Shown: positions 31,918 to 40,327 of the stretch, one piece after another
Position numbering within the stretch: position 1 is the first letter of the stretch
Layout of the letters: the number at the start of each line of letters is the position of its first letter
Origin: Curtobacterium sp. PhB115
GTDB lineage: Bacteria; Actinomycetota; Actinomycetes; Actinomycetales; Microbacteriaceae
Reading direction: 5' to 3'
DNA: 64,000 bases
Assembly: GCF_003752025.1 (NCBI RefSeq)
Contig: NZ_RJKR01000005.1
Coordinates: forward strand, 248,001-312,000
Made by a program: the position numbers and the translations under genes
Notes under the pieces: model-generated
Databases searched by the model: none
The model's input: the letters and a program-made list of their open reading frames with translations, nothing else
Told to the model about the DNA's origin: nothing

Positions 31918-32465
31918 CCGATCCGACCTCCCCTCCCGGCACCACCGGTCTCCCGGTCGGCCCCGGAGTCCCGGGTGTCCCCGGAGTCCCGGCTGTCCCC
32001 GGAGTCCCGGCTGTCCCCGGAGTGCCGGCTGTCCCCGGAGTGCCGGCGCAGCCGATCACGCTGCGGGTCGGTGAGCACGGGGTCTCCGCGACCGGCTCGC
32101 TGTTCGACCGCATCGGCGGTGCGCCCACGTTCGACCGGCTCGTGCGCCGGTTCTACGAGGGGGTGCAGCAGGACGACGTCATCTGGCCGATGTACCCGGC
32201 CGACGACCTCGAGGGTGCGATCTGGCGCCTGTCCGCGTTCCTCCAGCAGTACTGGGGCGGGCCCGGCACCTACAGCGAGGAGCGCGGGCACCCCCGGCTC
32301 CGGATGCGCCACATGCCGTTCCGCGTCACTCCGGAGGCCCGGGAGCGCTGGCTGCACCACATGCGCGACGCCGTCGAGTCCCTCGAGCTCGCTCCCCTCG
32401 ACGAGGCCGAGCTCTGGGCCTACCTCGACCGCGCGGCGCACGCGATGACGAACACGTTCGACTGA
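31914..32465 (+). CDS. Truncated hemoglobin, group II (trHbO-like), with elastin-like N-terminal repeat
   Basis: 183 residues. Residues 18-45 are a tandem VPGVPA repeat encoded by near-identical 18-base units (31965-32048). The globin starts near residue 61 (LFDRIGGAPTFDRLVRRFYEGV); the CD-E region has AFLQQYWGGPGTYSEERGHPRLRMRH with the proximal His133. Group II globins bind O2 or NO and are linked to respiration and stress. Co-translation with an MscS channel is clear from the GTGA overlap; the functional link is unknown. Confidence 0.93.
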   Translation: MTDPTSPPGTTGLPVGPGVPGVPGVPAVPGVPAVPGVPAVPGVPAQPITLRVGEHGVSATGSLFDRIGGAPTFDRLVRRFYEGVQQDDVIWPMYPADDLEGAIWRLSAFLQQYWGGPGTYSEERGHPRLRMRHMPFRVTPEARERWLHHMRDAVESLELAPLDEAELWAYLDRAAHAMTNTFD

Positions 32466-32541
32466 CGCGCTGACGCGCTGACGCGCTGCTTGCCGGGTCG
32501 CGCGCTGCTCGCCGGGTCACGCTCTGTGGGCGACCACGGAA

Positions 32542-32585
32542 CGGACGGGAGGCCCGTGGCGGCGCCGCCACGGGCCTCCCGTCCG
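32542..32585. terminator. Bidirectional terminator
   Basis: A perfect 44-base palindrome centred at 32563/32564 (arms CGGACGGGAGGCCCGTGGCG and its complement), between the convergent globin and SDR genes. Confidence 0.88.
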
Positions 32586-32622
32586 CCTGTCCCCCGTCCA
32601 GATCCCGCGAGACGCCGGCGTC

Positions 32623-33465
32623 TCAGCGCACGTACGAGCCGCTCGCGAGGTCCTCGACGAGGGTCGGCCGGGTCGGGTCCCACCCGAAGGCCGAGCGGGC
32701 GTGTGCCCCGGAGGCCTCCTGGTGGAGCAGCAGCGCATCGGCGTAGGCGGCTCCGAGACGCTCGCGGCTGGCGTCCACGCTCTCGGCCACGACCGGCGAC
32801 CCGTGTGCACCGGCCTCGGCGACCTCGCGCACCGTCGGGTTGTCCCCGGTGGCCGCGACGACGTACCCCTCCTGCTCACCGCGGTGCAGGGCAAGTGCGT
32901 AGAGCGCACCGAGGTCGTCGACGTGCACCGTCGTCCAGCGCTGCGAACCGTCACCGACCAGGGGCACCGGCTGCTCGCCGTCACCGACGAACATCGACGG
33001 GATGCCGGCACCGCGTCCGTACACGATCCCCGGCGCGACGATCGTGGTCCGGACGTCGCTCGCCCGCAGCGTCGCCTCGTTGGGGGTCCGCCACGAGGTC
33101 AGCTCCGGCGGGTCGATCGGCGACTGCTCGGAGATGTCCGTGGAGTTGCCGAAGGTGAAGATGCCGCCGGTGTGCACGAAGGGCTTCGGGGTGCCCGAGT
33201 ACGCACGGATGACCGTGGCGACGAAGTCGGGATCGACCTCCGGCGCGGATGCGGTGTGGACCGCGCCGTCGGACTCGTGCAGCAGCCGCTCGACGACCTC
33301 GGTGTCGGTGACGTCCTCGACGAACGCCTGCCCACCAGCGTCGCGGACGGCCTGCGCCTTCTGGTCGGAGCGGACGATGGCGGTGACCTCGTGTCCGTGG
33401 GCCAAGAGAGCGCGGAGGACCGATGAACCGATGTAGCCGGACGCGCCGGTGAGGAAGACGTGCAT
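32623..33465 (-). CDS. NAD(P)-dependent epimerase/dehydratase-like SDR protein
   Basis: 280-residue extended short-chain dehydrogenase. The nucleotide-binding motif is GASGYIG (residues 7-13, TGxxGxxG type), with an acidic/basic pair after strand 2 (VRSDQKA). The usual YxxxK catalytic pair is not obvious, so it may be an atypical member of the NmrA/epimerase-like group. The ATG at 33463-33465 is preferred to a TTG 12 bases upstream; neither has a strong ribosome site. Confidence 0.82.
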   Translation of the reverse strand: MHVFLTGASGYIGSSVLRALLAHGHEVTAIVRSDQKAQAVRDAGGQAFVEDVTDTEVVERLLHESDGAVHTASAPEVDPDFVATVIRAYSGTPKPFVHTGGIFTFGNSTDISEQSPIDPPELTSWRTPNEATLRASDVRTTIVAPGIVYGRGAGIPSMFVGDGEQPVPLVGDGSQRWTTVHVDDLGALYALALHRGEQEGYVVAATGDNPTVREVAEAGAHGSPVVAESVDASRERLGAAYADALLLHQEASGAHARSAFGWDPTRPTLVEDLASGSYVR

Positions 33466-33502
33466 GGTCCGAGCCAACCACGCAGGGTGGGCGGGACGTG
33501 GA

Positions 33503-34204
33503 CTACAGGTTCAGCGTCCAGGCGCGACGCTTGACGAGCACGTGGCCGCGCGAGGTCGTCAGACGGCTCCACGGACCGGTCTCGAACAACCGGACCGGGT
33601 CGTGCCCGAGGAACCCGAGGCTCTCCCCCGCGAAGCCGGCGCCGGCGGGCAGGTGCTCGATGCCGGGGACCGGACGGCCCCAGACCTCGGAACGGACCTT
33701 GCGGACGATCGCCTCGCCCGCGTTCGTCGGGACCGCGTCGGCGACCTCGGCGATGCCGTCGCGGGTCGCGCGGCGGAGCAGCTCCGGGGAGATGTCCGGC
33801 AGCGGGACCCAGCCACCGCGCGGCGGCGAGATCGCTGCCCAGGTCACGGTGTGGACCTCGTGCGGGAGCTCGACCTCGATCGGGGTGGCGCGGGTCGGGT
33901 CGGCACCCTCGGCGTGCTCGGCGTCCTGGGTCTCCGCGAGCAGCCGGAGCCGTTCGAGCAGGGACTGCAGCGGCACCACGACGTCGATCGTCGCCGGCTC
34001 GGTGAGCGAGAACGTCCGGAGGCCGAGCACCGTGGGGAGTTCGTCCAGCAGCCCGAGGGGGTAGAGGATCGCGGTGTAGACGGCGAGGACCCCGGAGTCG
34101 GCGATGAGTCGCACCGAGCCGTCCTCGATCCGAGCGGCACGTCCGAGGTACGTGCGGAGGTCACCGAGTGAGGCGGCGTCGGGAAGCGTGAACGAGGTGC
34201 CCAT
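33503..34204 (-). CDS. Conserved actinobacterial protein of unknown function
   Basis: 233 residues, no signal peptide, no strong membrane helix apart from a moderately hydrophobic stretch near residues 37-50 (VLAVYTAILYPLGLLDELP). It has a conserved-looking C-terminal block (GFLGHDPVRLFETGPWSRLTTSRGHVLVKRR). It is divergent from tesB across a 48-base gap. No family name is assigned. Confidence 0.75.
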   Translation of the reverse strand: MGTSFTLPDAASLGDLRTYLGRAARIEDGSVRLIADSGVLAVYTAILYPLGLLDELPTVLGLRTFSLTEPATIDVVVPLQSLLERLRLLAETQDAEHAEGADPTRATPIEVELPHEVHTVTWAAISPPRGGWVPLPDISPELLRRATRDGIAEVADAVPTNAGEAIVRKVRSEVWGRPVPGIEHLPAGAGFAGESLGFLGHDPVRLFETGPWSRLTTSRGHVLVKRRAWTLNL

Positions 34205-34252
34205 GTCGGGTCCGATCCTACCGGCGCGGCCTGGGTTCGTAGACTGCAGGAC

Positions 34253-35116
34253 GTGAACGGCGAACCCGACTTCCTGCACACCCTCCGTCTCGAGGACACC
34301 GGCGCGAGCACCCGCGAGACGATCCTCACCGGGGTGAACCACTGGTCCCCGAACGGCCGCGTGTTCGGCGGCCAGGTCCTGGCCCAGTGCATCGTCGCGG
34401 CGCAGTCGACCATCGACGGGCGCCCGATCCACTCCGTGCACGGGTACTTCCTGCGTCCGGGCGACATCGAGGTGCCGATCACGTTCGGCGTCGAGCGTGT
34501 CCACGACGGCCGGTCCTTCGCGACCCGACGGGCGCAGGCGTACCAGAACGGCGTGCCGATCTTCTCGATGATCGCGTCGTTCCAGACCGCCGACGAGGGC
34601 GTGGAGCACCAGGAGCCGTTCCCGACGGACATCCCCGAGCCGGAGTCCCTGCCGTCGGCCGCCTCGGTCCTGTCCACGATCGACCATCCCGTCGCCCGCG
34701 CCTGGGCGGAGCGGTCGATCGACCTCCGCCACGTCGAGGGGCCGGTGTTCGTCGACGTCCAGGGCGAGCAGCTGCCGCACCAGGCCGTCTGGTTCCGCGT
34801 GCAGGGCGACCTGCCAGACGATCCCGCGCTGCACCGTGCCGTGCTGGCCTACGCGAGTGACCTGTCGATCCTCGAGCCGATCATGCGGCGGCACGGGGTC
34901 GCCTGGGGAACGCCGGGCCTGAAGAGCGCGAGCCTCGACCACGCGATGTGGTGGCACCGTGACGGTCGCGCCGACGAGTGGATCCTGTACACGCAGGAGT
35001 CCCCGAGCGCACAGGGCGGCCGGGGACTCGCGTTCGGGCGGATGTTCTCACGCGACGGCCGCCTGCTGGCGAGCGTCGCCCAGGAGGGCATGATGCGGAT
35101 CCCGCGCCGCCCCTGA
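34253..35116 (+). CDS. tesB: Acyl-CoA thioesterase II (TesB-like)
   Basis: 287-residue double hot-dog thioesterase hydrolysing acyl-CoA to fatty acid and CoA. The N-terminal half carries RVFGGQVLAQCIVAAQST and HSVHGYFLRPGD; the C-terminal half has LKSASLDHAMWWHRDGRADEWILYTQESPSAQGGRGLAFGRMFSRDGRLLASVAQEG with the Asp, Thr/Ser and Gln of the catalytic group. The GTG start lies seven bases after a TAGACT box (34240-34245) with no ribosome site, so the mRNA is probably leaderless. Confidence 0.93.
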   Translation: MNGEPDFLHTLRLEDTGASTRETILTGVNHWSPNGRVFGGQVLAQCIVAAQSTIDGRPIHSVHGYFLRPGDIEVPITFGVERVHDGRSFATRRAQAYQNGVPIFSMIASFQTADEGVEHQEPFPTDIPEPESLPSAASVLSTIDHPVARAWAERSIDLRHVEGPVFVDVQGEQLPHQAVWFRVQGDLPDDPALHRAVLAYASDLSILEPIMRRHGVAWGTPGLKSASLDHAMWWHRDGRADEWILYTQESPSAQGGRGLAFGRMFSRDGRLLASVAQEGMMRIPRRP

Positions 35117-35121
35117 CGTCG

Positions 35122-35604
35122 CTACGGACGGCTGAACTGCACCGGGTCCTCGAGGTAGCGCTCGCACGCCGCACGTTCGGCGTCGGTCAGCCGGCGCGGT
35201 CGGTTCGTCGCGGCGTCGACCATCACCAACGCCGTGGTCGCCCGTGTGTACAGCTCGGCGGGCTCCTGCCCGACCGGCGACCAGACCTCGTACGAGACGT
35301 CGATGCTCGCACCCCCGAGCCGCCCGATCCACATCTGGATGTCGAGCGGCTGCCGGAGGTACGGGATCGACGCGAGGTACTCGAGCCGCTGCCCGGCGAT
35401 CACCGTCATCGTGCCGGAACCCGGACGACCGTCGATGATCGGTTCGGGTACGCCACCGTCGGCGGTGCGCTCGCCCGGGTCAGGTCCCCAGAACCCCACG
35501 ATGCGCGCCTCTTCGAGCAGGCGCAGCATCGCGGAGTTGTTGACGTGACCGTACGCGTCGATGTCGCTCCACCGCATGCGGACCGGAGCGTGCAGTCTCG
35601 ACAC
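35122..35604 (-). CDS. 4HBT-type acyl-CoA thioesterase
   Basis: 160-residue single hot-dog protein of the 4-hydroxybenzoyl-CoA thioesterase/YbgC family. The active-site loop is RMRWSDIDAYGHVNNSAMLRLLEEAR (residues 9-34, Asp and His conserved). It starts with GTG (35602-35604), six bases after the ettA stop, and is co-transcribed with ettA. It is convergent with tesB with a five-base gap and no room for a separate terminator. Confidence 0.9.
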   Translation of the reverse strand: MSRLHAPVRMRWSDIDAYGHVNNSAMLRLLEEARIVGFWGPDPGERTADGGVPEPIIDGRPGSGTMTVIAGQRLEYLASIPYLRQPLDIQMWIGRLGGASIDVSYEVWSPVGQEPAELYTRATTALVMVDAATNRPRRLTDAERAACERYLEDPVQFSRP

Positions 35605-35610
35605 CGCGGA

Positions 35611-37296
35611 TCAGTCGCGGGTGAGCTTGCGGTACGTCGAACGACCGGGCTTCGCCGCGTCGGCACCGAGGCGCTCGATCTTGTTCTCCTCGTACGCCTC
35701 GAAGTTGCCCTCGAACCAGTACCAGTTCGGCGTGCCGTCCTCGTTGAGGCCTTCCCACGCCAGGATGTGCGTCGCGATGCGGTCGAGGAACCACCGGTCG
35801 TGCGTGATGACCACGGCGCAACCGGGGTACTCGAGCAGTGCGTTCTCGAGGCTGCCGAGCGTCTCGACGTCCAGGTCGTTGGTCGGCTCGTCGAGGAGCA
35901 GCAGGTTGCCGCCCTGCTTGAGCGTCAGCGCCAGGTTCAGACGGTTGCGCTCACCGCCGGAGAGGATGCCGGCACGCTTCTGCTGGTCCGGACCCTTGAA
36001 CCCGAACTGCGACACGTAGGCGCGGGACGGGATCTCGGTCTTGCCGACCTGGATGTAGTCGAGCCCGTCGGACACGACCTCCCACAGGTTCTTGTTCGGG
36101 TCGATGCCGCCACGGCTCTGGTCGACGTACGAGATGTCGACCGTCTCGCCGATCTTGAGCACGCCGCCGTCGAGGGGCTCGAGGCCGACGATCGTCTTGA
36201 ACAGCGTGGTCTTGCCGACGCCGTTCGGTCCGATCACGCCGACGATGCCGTTGCGGGGCAGCGTGAAGGAGAGGTCGTTGATGATGACACGCTCGCCGAA
36301 CTGCTTGTGCAGCTTCTCGGCGTCGATGACCTGCGAACCGAGGCGCGGGCCCACGGGGATGACGATCTCCTCGAAGTCGAGCTTGCGCGTGCGCTCGGCC
36401 TCGGTGACCATCTCCTCGTAGCGGGCGAGACGGGCCTTCGACTTCGCCTGACGGCCCTTGGTGTTGCTGCGGACCCAGTCGAGTTCGGAGGACAGACGCT
36501 TCGCGAGCTTGGCGTCCTTCTTGCCCTGGACCTCGAGACGAGCGCGCTTCTTCTCGAGGTAGGTCGAGTAGTTGCCCTCGTACGGGTACAGGCGGCCGCG
36601 GTCGACCTCGGCGATCCACTCCGCGACGTGGTCGAGGAAGTACCGGTCGTGGGTCACGGCGAGGACGGCACCGTGGTACTGCTGCAGGTGCTGCTCGAGC
36701 CACTGCACGGACTCGGCGTCCAGGTGGTTGGTGGGCTCGTCGAGGAGGAGCAGGTCGGGCTTCTGCAGCAGGAGCTTGCAGAGCGCGACACGACGCTTCT
36801 CACCGCCGGAGAGGTGGGTGACCATCTCGTCCCCCGGGGGGCACTGGAGCGCGGCCATGGCCTGCTCGAGCTGCGAGTCGAGGTCCCACGCGTCGGCGGC
36901 GTCGATCTCTTCCTGCAGGGTGCCCATCTCGGCCAGGAGCGCGTCGAAGTCGGCGTCCGGCTCGGCCATCAGTGCGGAGATCTCGTTGAAGCGCGCGAGC
37001 TTGCCGTGGATCTCGCCGACGCCCTGCTGGACGTTCTCGAGCACGGTCTTGGTCTCGTCGAGCTCCGGCTCCTGCATGAGGATGCCGACCGTGAAGCCCG
37101 GCGAGAGCTTCGCCTCACCGTTGGAGGGCTGGTCGAGACCGGCCATGATCTTCAGGATCGTCGACTTGCCAGCACCGTTCGGTCCGACGACGCCGATCTT
37201 GGCGCCGGGGAGGAACGACATCGTGACGTCGTCGAGGATCAGCTTGTCGCCGACCGCCTTGCGGGCGCGGACCATCTGGTAGATGTACTCAGCCAT
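35611..37296 (-). CDS. ettA: Energy-dependent translational throttle protein EttA (ABC-F)
   Basis: 561-residue soluble ABC-F ATPase that binds the ribosomal E site and gates the first elongation step according to ATP/ADP. It has two ABC domains: Walker A GPNGAGKS (38-45) and GPNGVGKT (about 357), two LSGGE(K/R)-type signatures, and DEPTNHLD and DEPTNDLD Walker B regions. The inter-domain linker (P-site tRNA interaction motif) includes SNTKGRQAKSKARLARYEEM. No membrane segments are present. A TACACT box precedes the ATG by about ten bases, giving a very short leader. Confidence 0.95.
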   Translation of the reverse strand: MAEYIYQMVRARKAVGDKLILDDVTMSFLPGAKIGVVGPNGAGKSTILKIMAGLDQPSNGEAKLSPGFTVGILMQEPELDETKTVLENVQQGVGEIHGKLARFNEISALMAEPDADFDALLAEMGTLQEEIDAADAWDLDSQLEQAMAALQCPPGDEMVTHLSGGEKRRVALCKLLLQKPDLLLLDEPTNHLDAESVQWLEQHLQQYHGAVLAVTHDRYFLDHVAEWIAEVDRGRLYPYEGNYSTYLEKKRARLEVQGKKDAKLAKRLSSELDWVRSNTKGRQAKSKARLARYEEMVTEAERTRKLDFEEIVIPVGPRLGSQVIDAEKLHKQFGERVIINDLSFTLPRNGIVGVIGPNGVGKTTLFKTIVGLEPLDGGVLKIGETVDISYVDQSRGGIDPNKNLWEVVSDGLDYIQVGKTEIPSRAYVSQFGFKGPDQQKRAGILSGGERNRLNLALTLKQGGNLLLLDEPTNDLDVETLGSLENALLEYPGCAVVITHDRWFLDRIATHILAWEGLNEDGTPNWYWFEGNFEAYEENKIERLGADAAKPGRSTYRKLTRD

Positions 37297-37481
37297 ATCG
37301 GCCCCAAGTGTAGTGACACCGTCGAGCCGCCGCTCGCGGCACCCTGGATCGCCGGTTCACGCACCCCGTGTCAAGGGGGTGTCGCGATCCCGATGCGCGA
37401 CGTACCGTTGTTGCGCCAGCCACCAGGGGCCGCCACTCACCACGGCGGAGACCGGATCAGGACCACGGACAGGACAGGCAC

Positions 37482-38201
37482 ATGACCACGAAACGACTTC
37501 GTCGACTCGCGCTCCCCCTCGTCGGAGCGATCGCCCTCGGGCTCGGACTCATCGCCCCCGCCGCACCGGCGTCGGCCGCGGGTGCCGTGCCGAAGGGCGA
37601 CCCGTACCTGCTGTACACCGCGAGCATCAGTGCGAGCGGCTCCGGCACCGGGTACTCGTCGTACATCAACGTGCACGACGCCCACAACAACGCGTTCTCG
37701 TTCGGGATCCAGTCGGACAAGGGCTCCCCGCAGAGCAAGGGCAAGCCGCGCTACATCTGGGAGCGCGTGCAGAACGGCAAGTTCACCTACGGGTACCTCG
37801 GCGCGGCGTCGAACAAGGTGACGCCGGTCGGCATGCGCTGGTACCAGAACGACGTCGGAACGATGATCGTCAACCACCACACCATCGGCACCCTGAAGGT
37901 CGAGCTGCACGGACGGCTGTTCTTCAACGCCGAGGCCAACGCCCGACTCAACGGTGACGTCGTGCACTCCACGGTGCAGAACACCCGCATCACGGTCGGC
38001 AACGTCAAGGGCCGCACCGGCCTGAACGGCAAGTGGGACACGAGCTTCTCGTTCCGCGGGCTGAAGGCGAAGCAGACGAACGCCCCGCGGGTGCAGGGAG
38101 CCACGTTCAAGATCGACGGACGGGTCGCCGGCCTGCCACGCGGCGGGAACTGGGACACCGAGCAGGTGTCCGGAATCGCCATGATCGCGCAGAAGTGGTG
38201 A
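37482..38201 (+). CDS. Secreted protein of unknown function
   Basis: 239 residues. A typical signal peptide (KRLRRLALPLVGAIALGLGLIAPAAPASA, residues 4-32) is followed by a beta-rich domain with many aromatic residues (PRYIWERVQNGKFTYGYLG, MRWYQNDVGTMIVNHHTIGTLKVELHGRLFFN). There is no cysteine and no C-terminal anchor, so it is probably released. A lectin-like or carbohydrate-binding role is possible but unsupported. A run of GGACAGG provides the ribosome site. Confidence 0.78.
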   Translation: MTTKRLRRLALPLVGAIALGLGLIAPAAPASAAGAVPKGDPYLLYTASISASGSGTGYSSYINVHDAHNNAFSFGIQSDKGSPQSKGKPRYIWERVQNGKFTYGYLGAASNKVTPVGMRWYQNDVGTMIVNHHTIGTLKVELHGRLFFNAEANARLNGDVVHSTVQNTRITVGNVKGRTGLNGKWDTSFSFRGLKAKQTNAPRVQGATFKIDGRVAGLPRGGNWDTEQVSGIAMIAQKW

Positions 38202-38220
38202 CCCGCCCGGTCGACTGATG

Positions 38221-38925
38221 TCAGGCGGCGTTGCGAGCGGCACCGAACCCGCCGAGCGCCGCGTCGACGTCGTCGGGCTCGCCGTCGTGATCGTCGTCGG
38301 GCTCGGCGTGCCCTGGCCGACGGTCGTCGTCGGACGGGTCGTGGTCGAGGTGGCCGTCGGAGTGGCCGTCGGGGTGGCCGTCGGGGTGGCCGTCGGAGTG
38401 GCCGTCGGAGTGGCCGTCGGGGTGGCCGTCGGGGTGGCCGTCGGGGTGGCCGTCGGTGTCCGCGGGCTGCGGGTCGCCGCCGGCCGCGGTGTCGCGCCGG
38501 TCCTTCACCTCGCCCGTGCGCATGTCGACCGGCCGGTCGATCCCCGACACCGACGAGTCGTTGACCTGCCGGGGCACACGGACCCAGTTGCTGATGCCCC
38601 ACGCCAGGTCGTGCCCGATGCCGTCCGCGTCGATCTCGACGGAGGTCCCGCCGCGGCCGTCGCGTTCCCACGTCCGGATGCGGACCCGGCCGGCGACCAC
38701 GATCCGGTCGCCCTTCTTCAGGGACTTGAACACGTTGGCCGCGAGCGAGCGGAACGCGGTGACGGTGTACCAGTTGGTCGCGCCGTTGACCCAGGCGGAG
38801 GTCGCCCGGTCCCATCGGCGTGAGGGTGAGGCGAGCCGGAGGCTCGTGATGGCGATGCCGGTCTCGGTGACGAGGTGACGCGGCTCTGTCGCGACGATTC
38901 CGCAGACGGTGATGATGTCGTTCAT
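38221..38925 (-). CDS. Single-stranded DNA-binding protein paralogue with His-Asp repeat tail
   Basis: 234 residues. The OB fold covers about 1-115 (MNDIITVCGIVATEPRHLVT, WYTVTAFRSLAANVFKSLKKGDRIVVAGRVRIRTWERDG). Residues 158-192 are nine DGH units separated by Pro or Ser, encoded by a 12-base tandem repeat, followed by another Asp/His/Pro-rich stretch. The C-terminus ends GGFGAARNAA and lacks the acidic-hydrophobic tip that recruits partners in canonical SSB. It is not in the usual rpsF-ssb-rpsR context, so it is a secondary SSB; competence or repair are possible roles. The tail could bind Zn, Ni or Cu. Confidence 0.9.
   Translation of the reverse strand: MNDIITVCGIVATEPRHLVTETGIAITSLRLASPSRRWDRATSAWVNGATNWYTVTAFRSLAANVFKSLKKGDRIVVAGRVRIRTWERDGRGGTSVEIDADGIGHDLAWGISNWVRVPRQVNDSSVSGIDRPVDMRTGEVKDRRDTAAGGDPQPADTDGHPDGHPDGHPDGHSDGHSDGHPDGHPDGHSDGHLDHDPSDDDRRPGHAEPDDDHDGEPDDVDAALGGFGAARNAA
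38350..38454. repeat. 12-base tandem repeat in the SSB-paralogue gene
   Basis: About nine copies of GTGGCCGTCGGG (plus-strand reading, third or last base varying G/A) encode the (P/S)DGH units. The in-frame 12-base period makes copy-number change by slippage possible without frameshift. Confidence 0.9.
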
Positions 38926-38939
38926 GCGTCGAGCGTGCA

Positions 38940-38973
38940 GGAGCCCGGGGCTGCGGAAGCAGCCCCGGGCTCC
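38940..38973. terminator. Hairpin terminator
   Basis: A 15-bp perfect stem GGAGCCCGGGGCTGC (38940-38954) with a GGAA loop, located between the 67-residue gene and the SSB paralogue on the minus strand. It probably ends the upstream transcript. Confidence 0.75.
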
Positions 38974-39044
38974 ATCTGTGTCGTGTGGACCCGAACAGGC
39001 GACCTGTGGAGGACGAGTCCCCCGCGCCTCCTGTCCGGACCCGC

Positions 39045-39248
39045 TCAGTGCGCTCGGAACTCGGGCCGGGCTGCCAGCGGGCCGAGCGCGGCGTGGACCG
39101 CACCCTTCGCCGACTCGAGGGACGGGTACAAGCCACCCGTCCGCCCTCGTCCGTAGAGCTCGACCTGGAAGCCGTCCGCCGCGCGGTGGATGCTGCCCAC
39201 CGCTCCGGCCGGACCGATCGCGACCCAGGTCCCGGTGTTGTTCGTCAT
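39045..39248 (-). CDS. 67-residue hypothetical protein
   Basis: Small soluble protein (MTNNTGTWVAIGPAGAVGSI at the start; FQVELYGRGRTGGLYPSLESAKGAVHAAL near the middle), probably a compact beta-alpha fold. A strong AGGAGG site precedes the ATG and a terminator hairpin follows. It lies 37 bases downstream of msrA on the same strand, so it may share its transcript. No family is recognised. Confidence 0.7.
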   Translation of the reverse strand: MTNNTGTWVAIGPAGAVGSIHRAADGFQVELYGRGRTGGLYPSLESAKGAVHAALGPLAARPEFRAH

Positions 39249-39285
39249 CGTTCGACCACCTCCTCGTGGCCCCGACGCCCGAGGT

Positions 39286-39813
39286 TCAGGACGCCAGGAT
39301 GTACTGACTGTAGGCCTTGCGGACCTTGTTCACCTTCGGCAGCGCGACTGCGAGGCAGTAGCCCTGGCCGGGGTTCTTCGCGAAGAAGTCCTGGTGGTAC
39401 TCCTCGGCGGGGAAGAACGTGCTGAGCGGCTCGATCGTCGTGACGATCCCACCGTCCCAGATGTCCGACGCGCGCCCGACGGCCCGCTCGAACAGCTCGC
39501 GCTGCGCGTCGTCGGCGGGGAACATCGCCGAGCGGTACTGCGTGCCGACGTCCGCACCCTGCCGGTTCAGCTGGCGCGGATCGTGCAGCGTGAAGAAGAC
39601 GTCGAGGATCACGTCAGCGGGGATCACCGTCTCGTCGAAGGTCACGGCGACGGCCTCGGCGTGCCCGGTCGTGCCGGTGCACACGAGCTCGTACGAGGGG
39701 TTCTCGATGCGTCCACCGATGTAGCCGGACACCACGTCCTGCACGCCTTCGAGCGTGCGGTACACGGCGTCGAGACACCAGAAACACCCACCTGCGAGCA
39801 CGAACGTCGTCAT
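39286..39813 (-). CDS. msrA: Peptide methionine sulfoxide reductase A
   Basis: 175-residue enzyme that reduces methionine-S-sulfoxide in proteins and free methionine. The catalytic motif is G9-C10-F-W-C13 followed by LDAVYRTLEGVQDVVSGYIGG; DPRQLNRQGADVGTQYRS is the usual substrate-binding block, and a cysteine in GQGYCLAV can act as resolving residue. The ATG at 39811-39813 was chosen because AAGGTAGG lies eight bases upstream. Confidence 0.96.
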   Translation of the reverse strand: MTTFVLAGGCFWCLDAVYRTLEGVQDVVSGYIGGRIENPSYELVCTGTTGHAEAVAVTFDETVIPADVILDVFFTLHDPRQLNRQGADVGTQYRSAMFPADDAQRELFERAVGRASDIWDGGIVTTIEPLSTFFPAEEYHQDFFAKNPGQGYCLAVALPKVNKVRKAYSQYILAS

Positions 39814-39971
39814 GGGCACAACCTACCTTTCCGGGCTCCGGACGAGCCGTGTCGGGGTCTTCCTCCTCCACAACCCGCATCGACGCCGCCCTGTTCCCCA
39901 CCTCGGACGGATCCCTCGGCGTGTCGGTGGTCGCCCGTACCGTCGGACCCACACCGACCAGGAGGCCCACG

Positions 39972-40238
39972 ATGCAGATCACGACCGAACCCGCACTGCG
40001 GATCCGCAGCGTCCCGCTCGCCCGGTCGCGTGGCGACCTCCGCATCCTCGACGTCCGCGACGACCTGAGCCGGGTGACGCGGGCGAACGGCGAGATCGTC
40101 GGGTACGTCGACCGGGTCGACGTCGCCGGGGACACGGCCTACCGTGCGCGTCGCTACGTCGCGACCGAGCGTCGGTTCGTCGAACTCCCCAACGTCTGGT
40201 CCGCCGACGACGCGGTCGACTGCCTGCGGTGGGCATGA
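39972..40238 (+). CDS. 88-residue hypothetical protein
   Basis: Small soluble protein (MQITTEPALRIRSVPLARSR at the start; GEIVGYVDRVDVAGDTAYRARRYVATERRFVELPNVWSADDAVDCLRWA at the end). A GGAGG site six bases before the ATG supports the start. The alternation of strand-like segments suggests one small beta-sheet domain. No named family is recognised. It is divergent from msrA. Confidence 0.7.
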   Translation: MQITTEPALRIRSVPLARSRGDLRILDVRDDLSRVTRANGEIVGYVDRVDVAGDTAYRARRYVATERRFVELPNVWSADDAVDCLRWA

Positions 40239-40327
40239 TGTTCCAGATTGGAATCATCTCGGGTCGGATGCGCGGAACGCCGTGCACCCTCCCCGACGCC
40301 TGACCGTTTCGTGAGTACGGTGCACGC

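Noticed and set aside
36092-37282. Plus-strand frames over ettA
   Set aside because: Low-information shadows of a fully conserved ABC-F gene.
38349-38460. Plus-strand frame with long valine/glycine run (VAVGVAVGV)
   Set aside because: It is the complement of the DGH repeat of the SSB paralogue, whose OB fold identifies the true strand.
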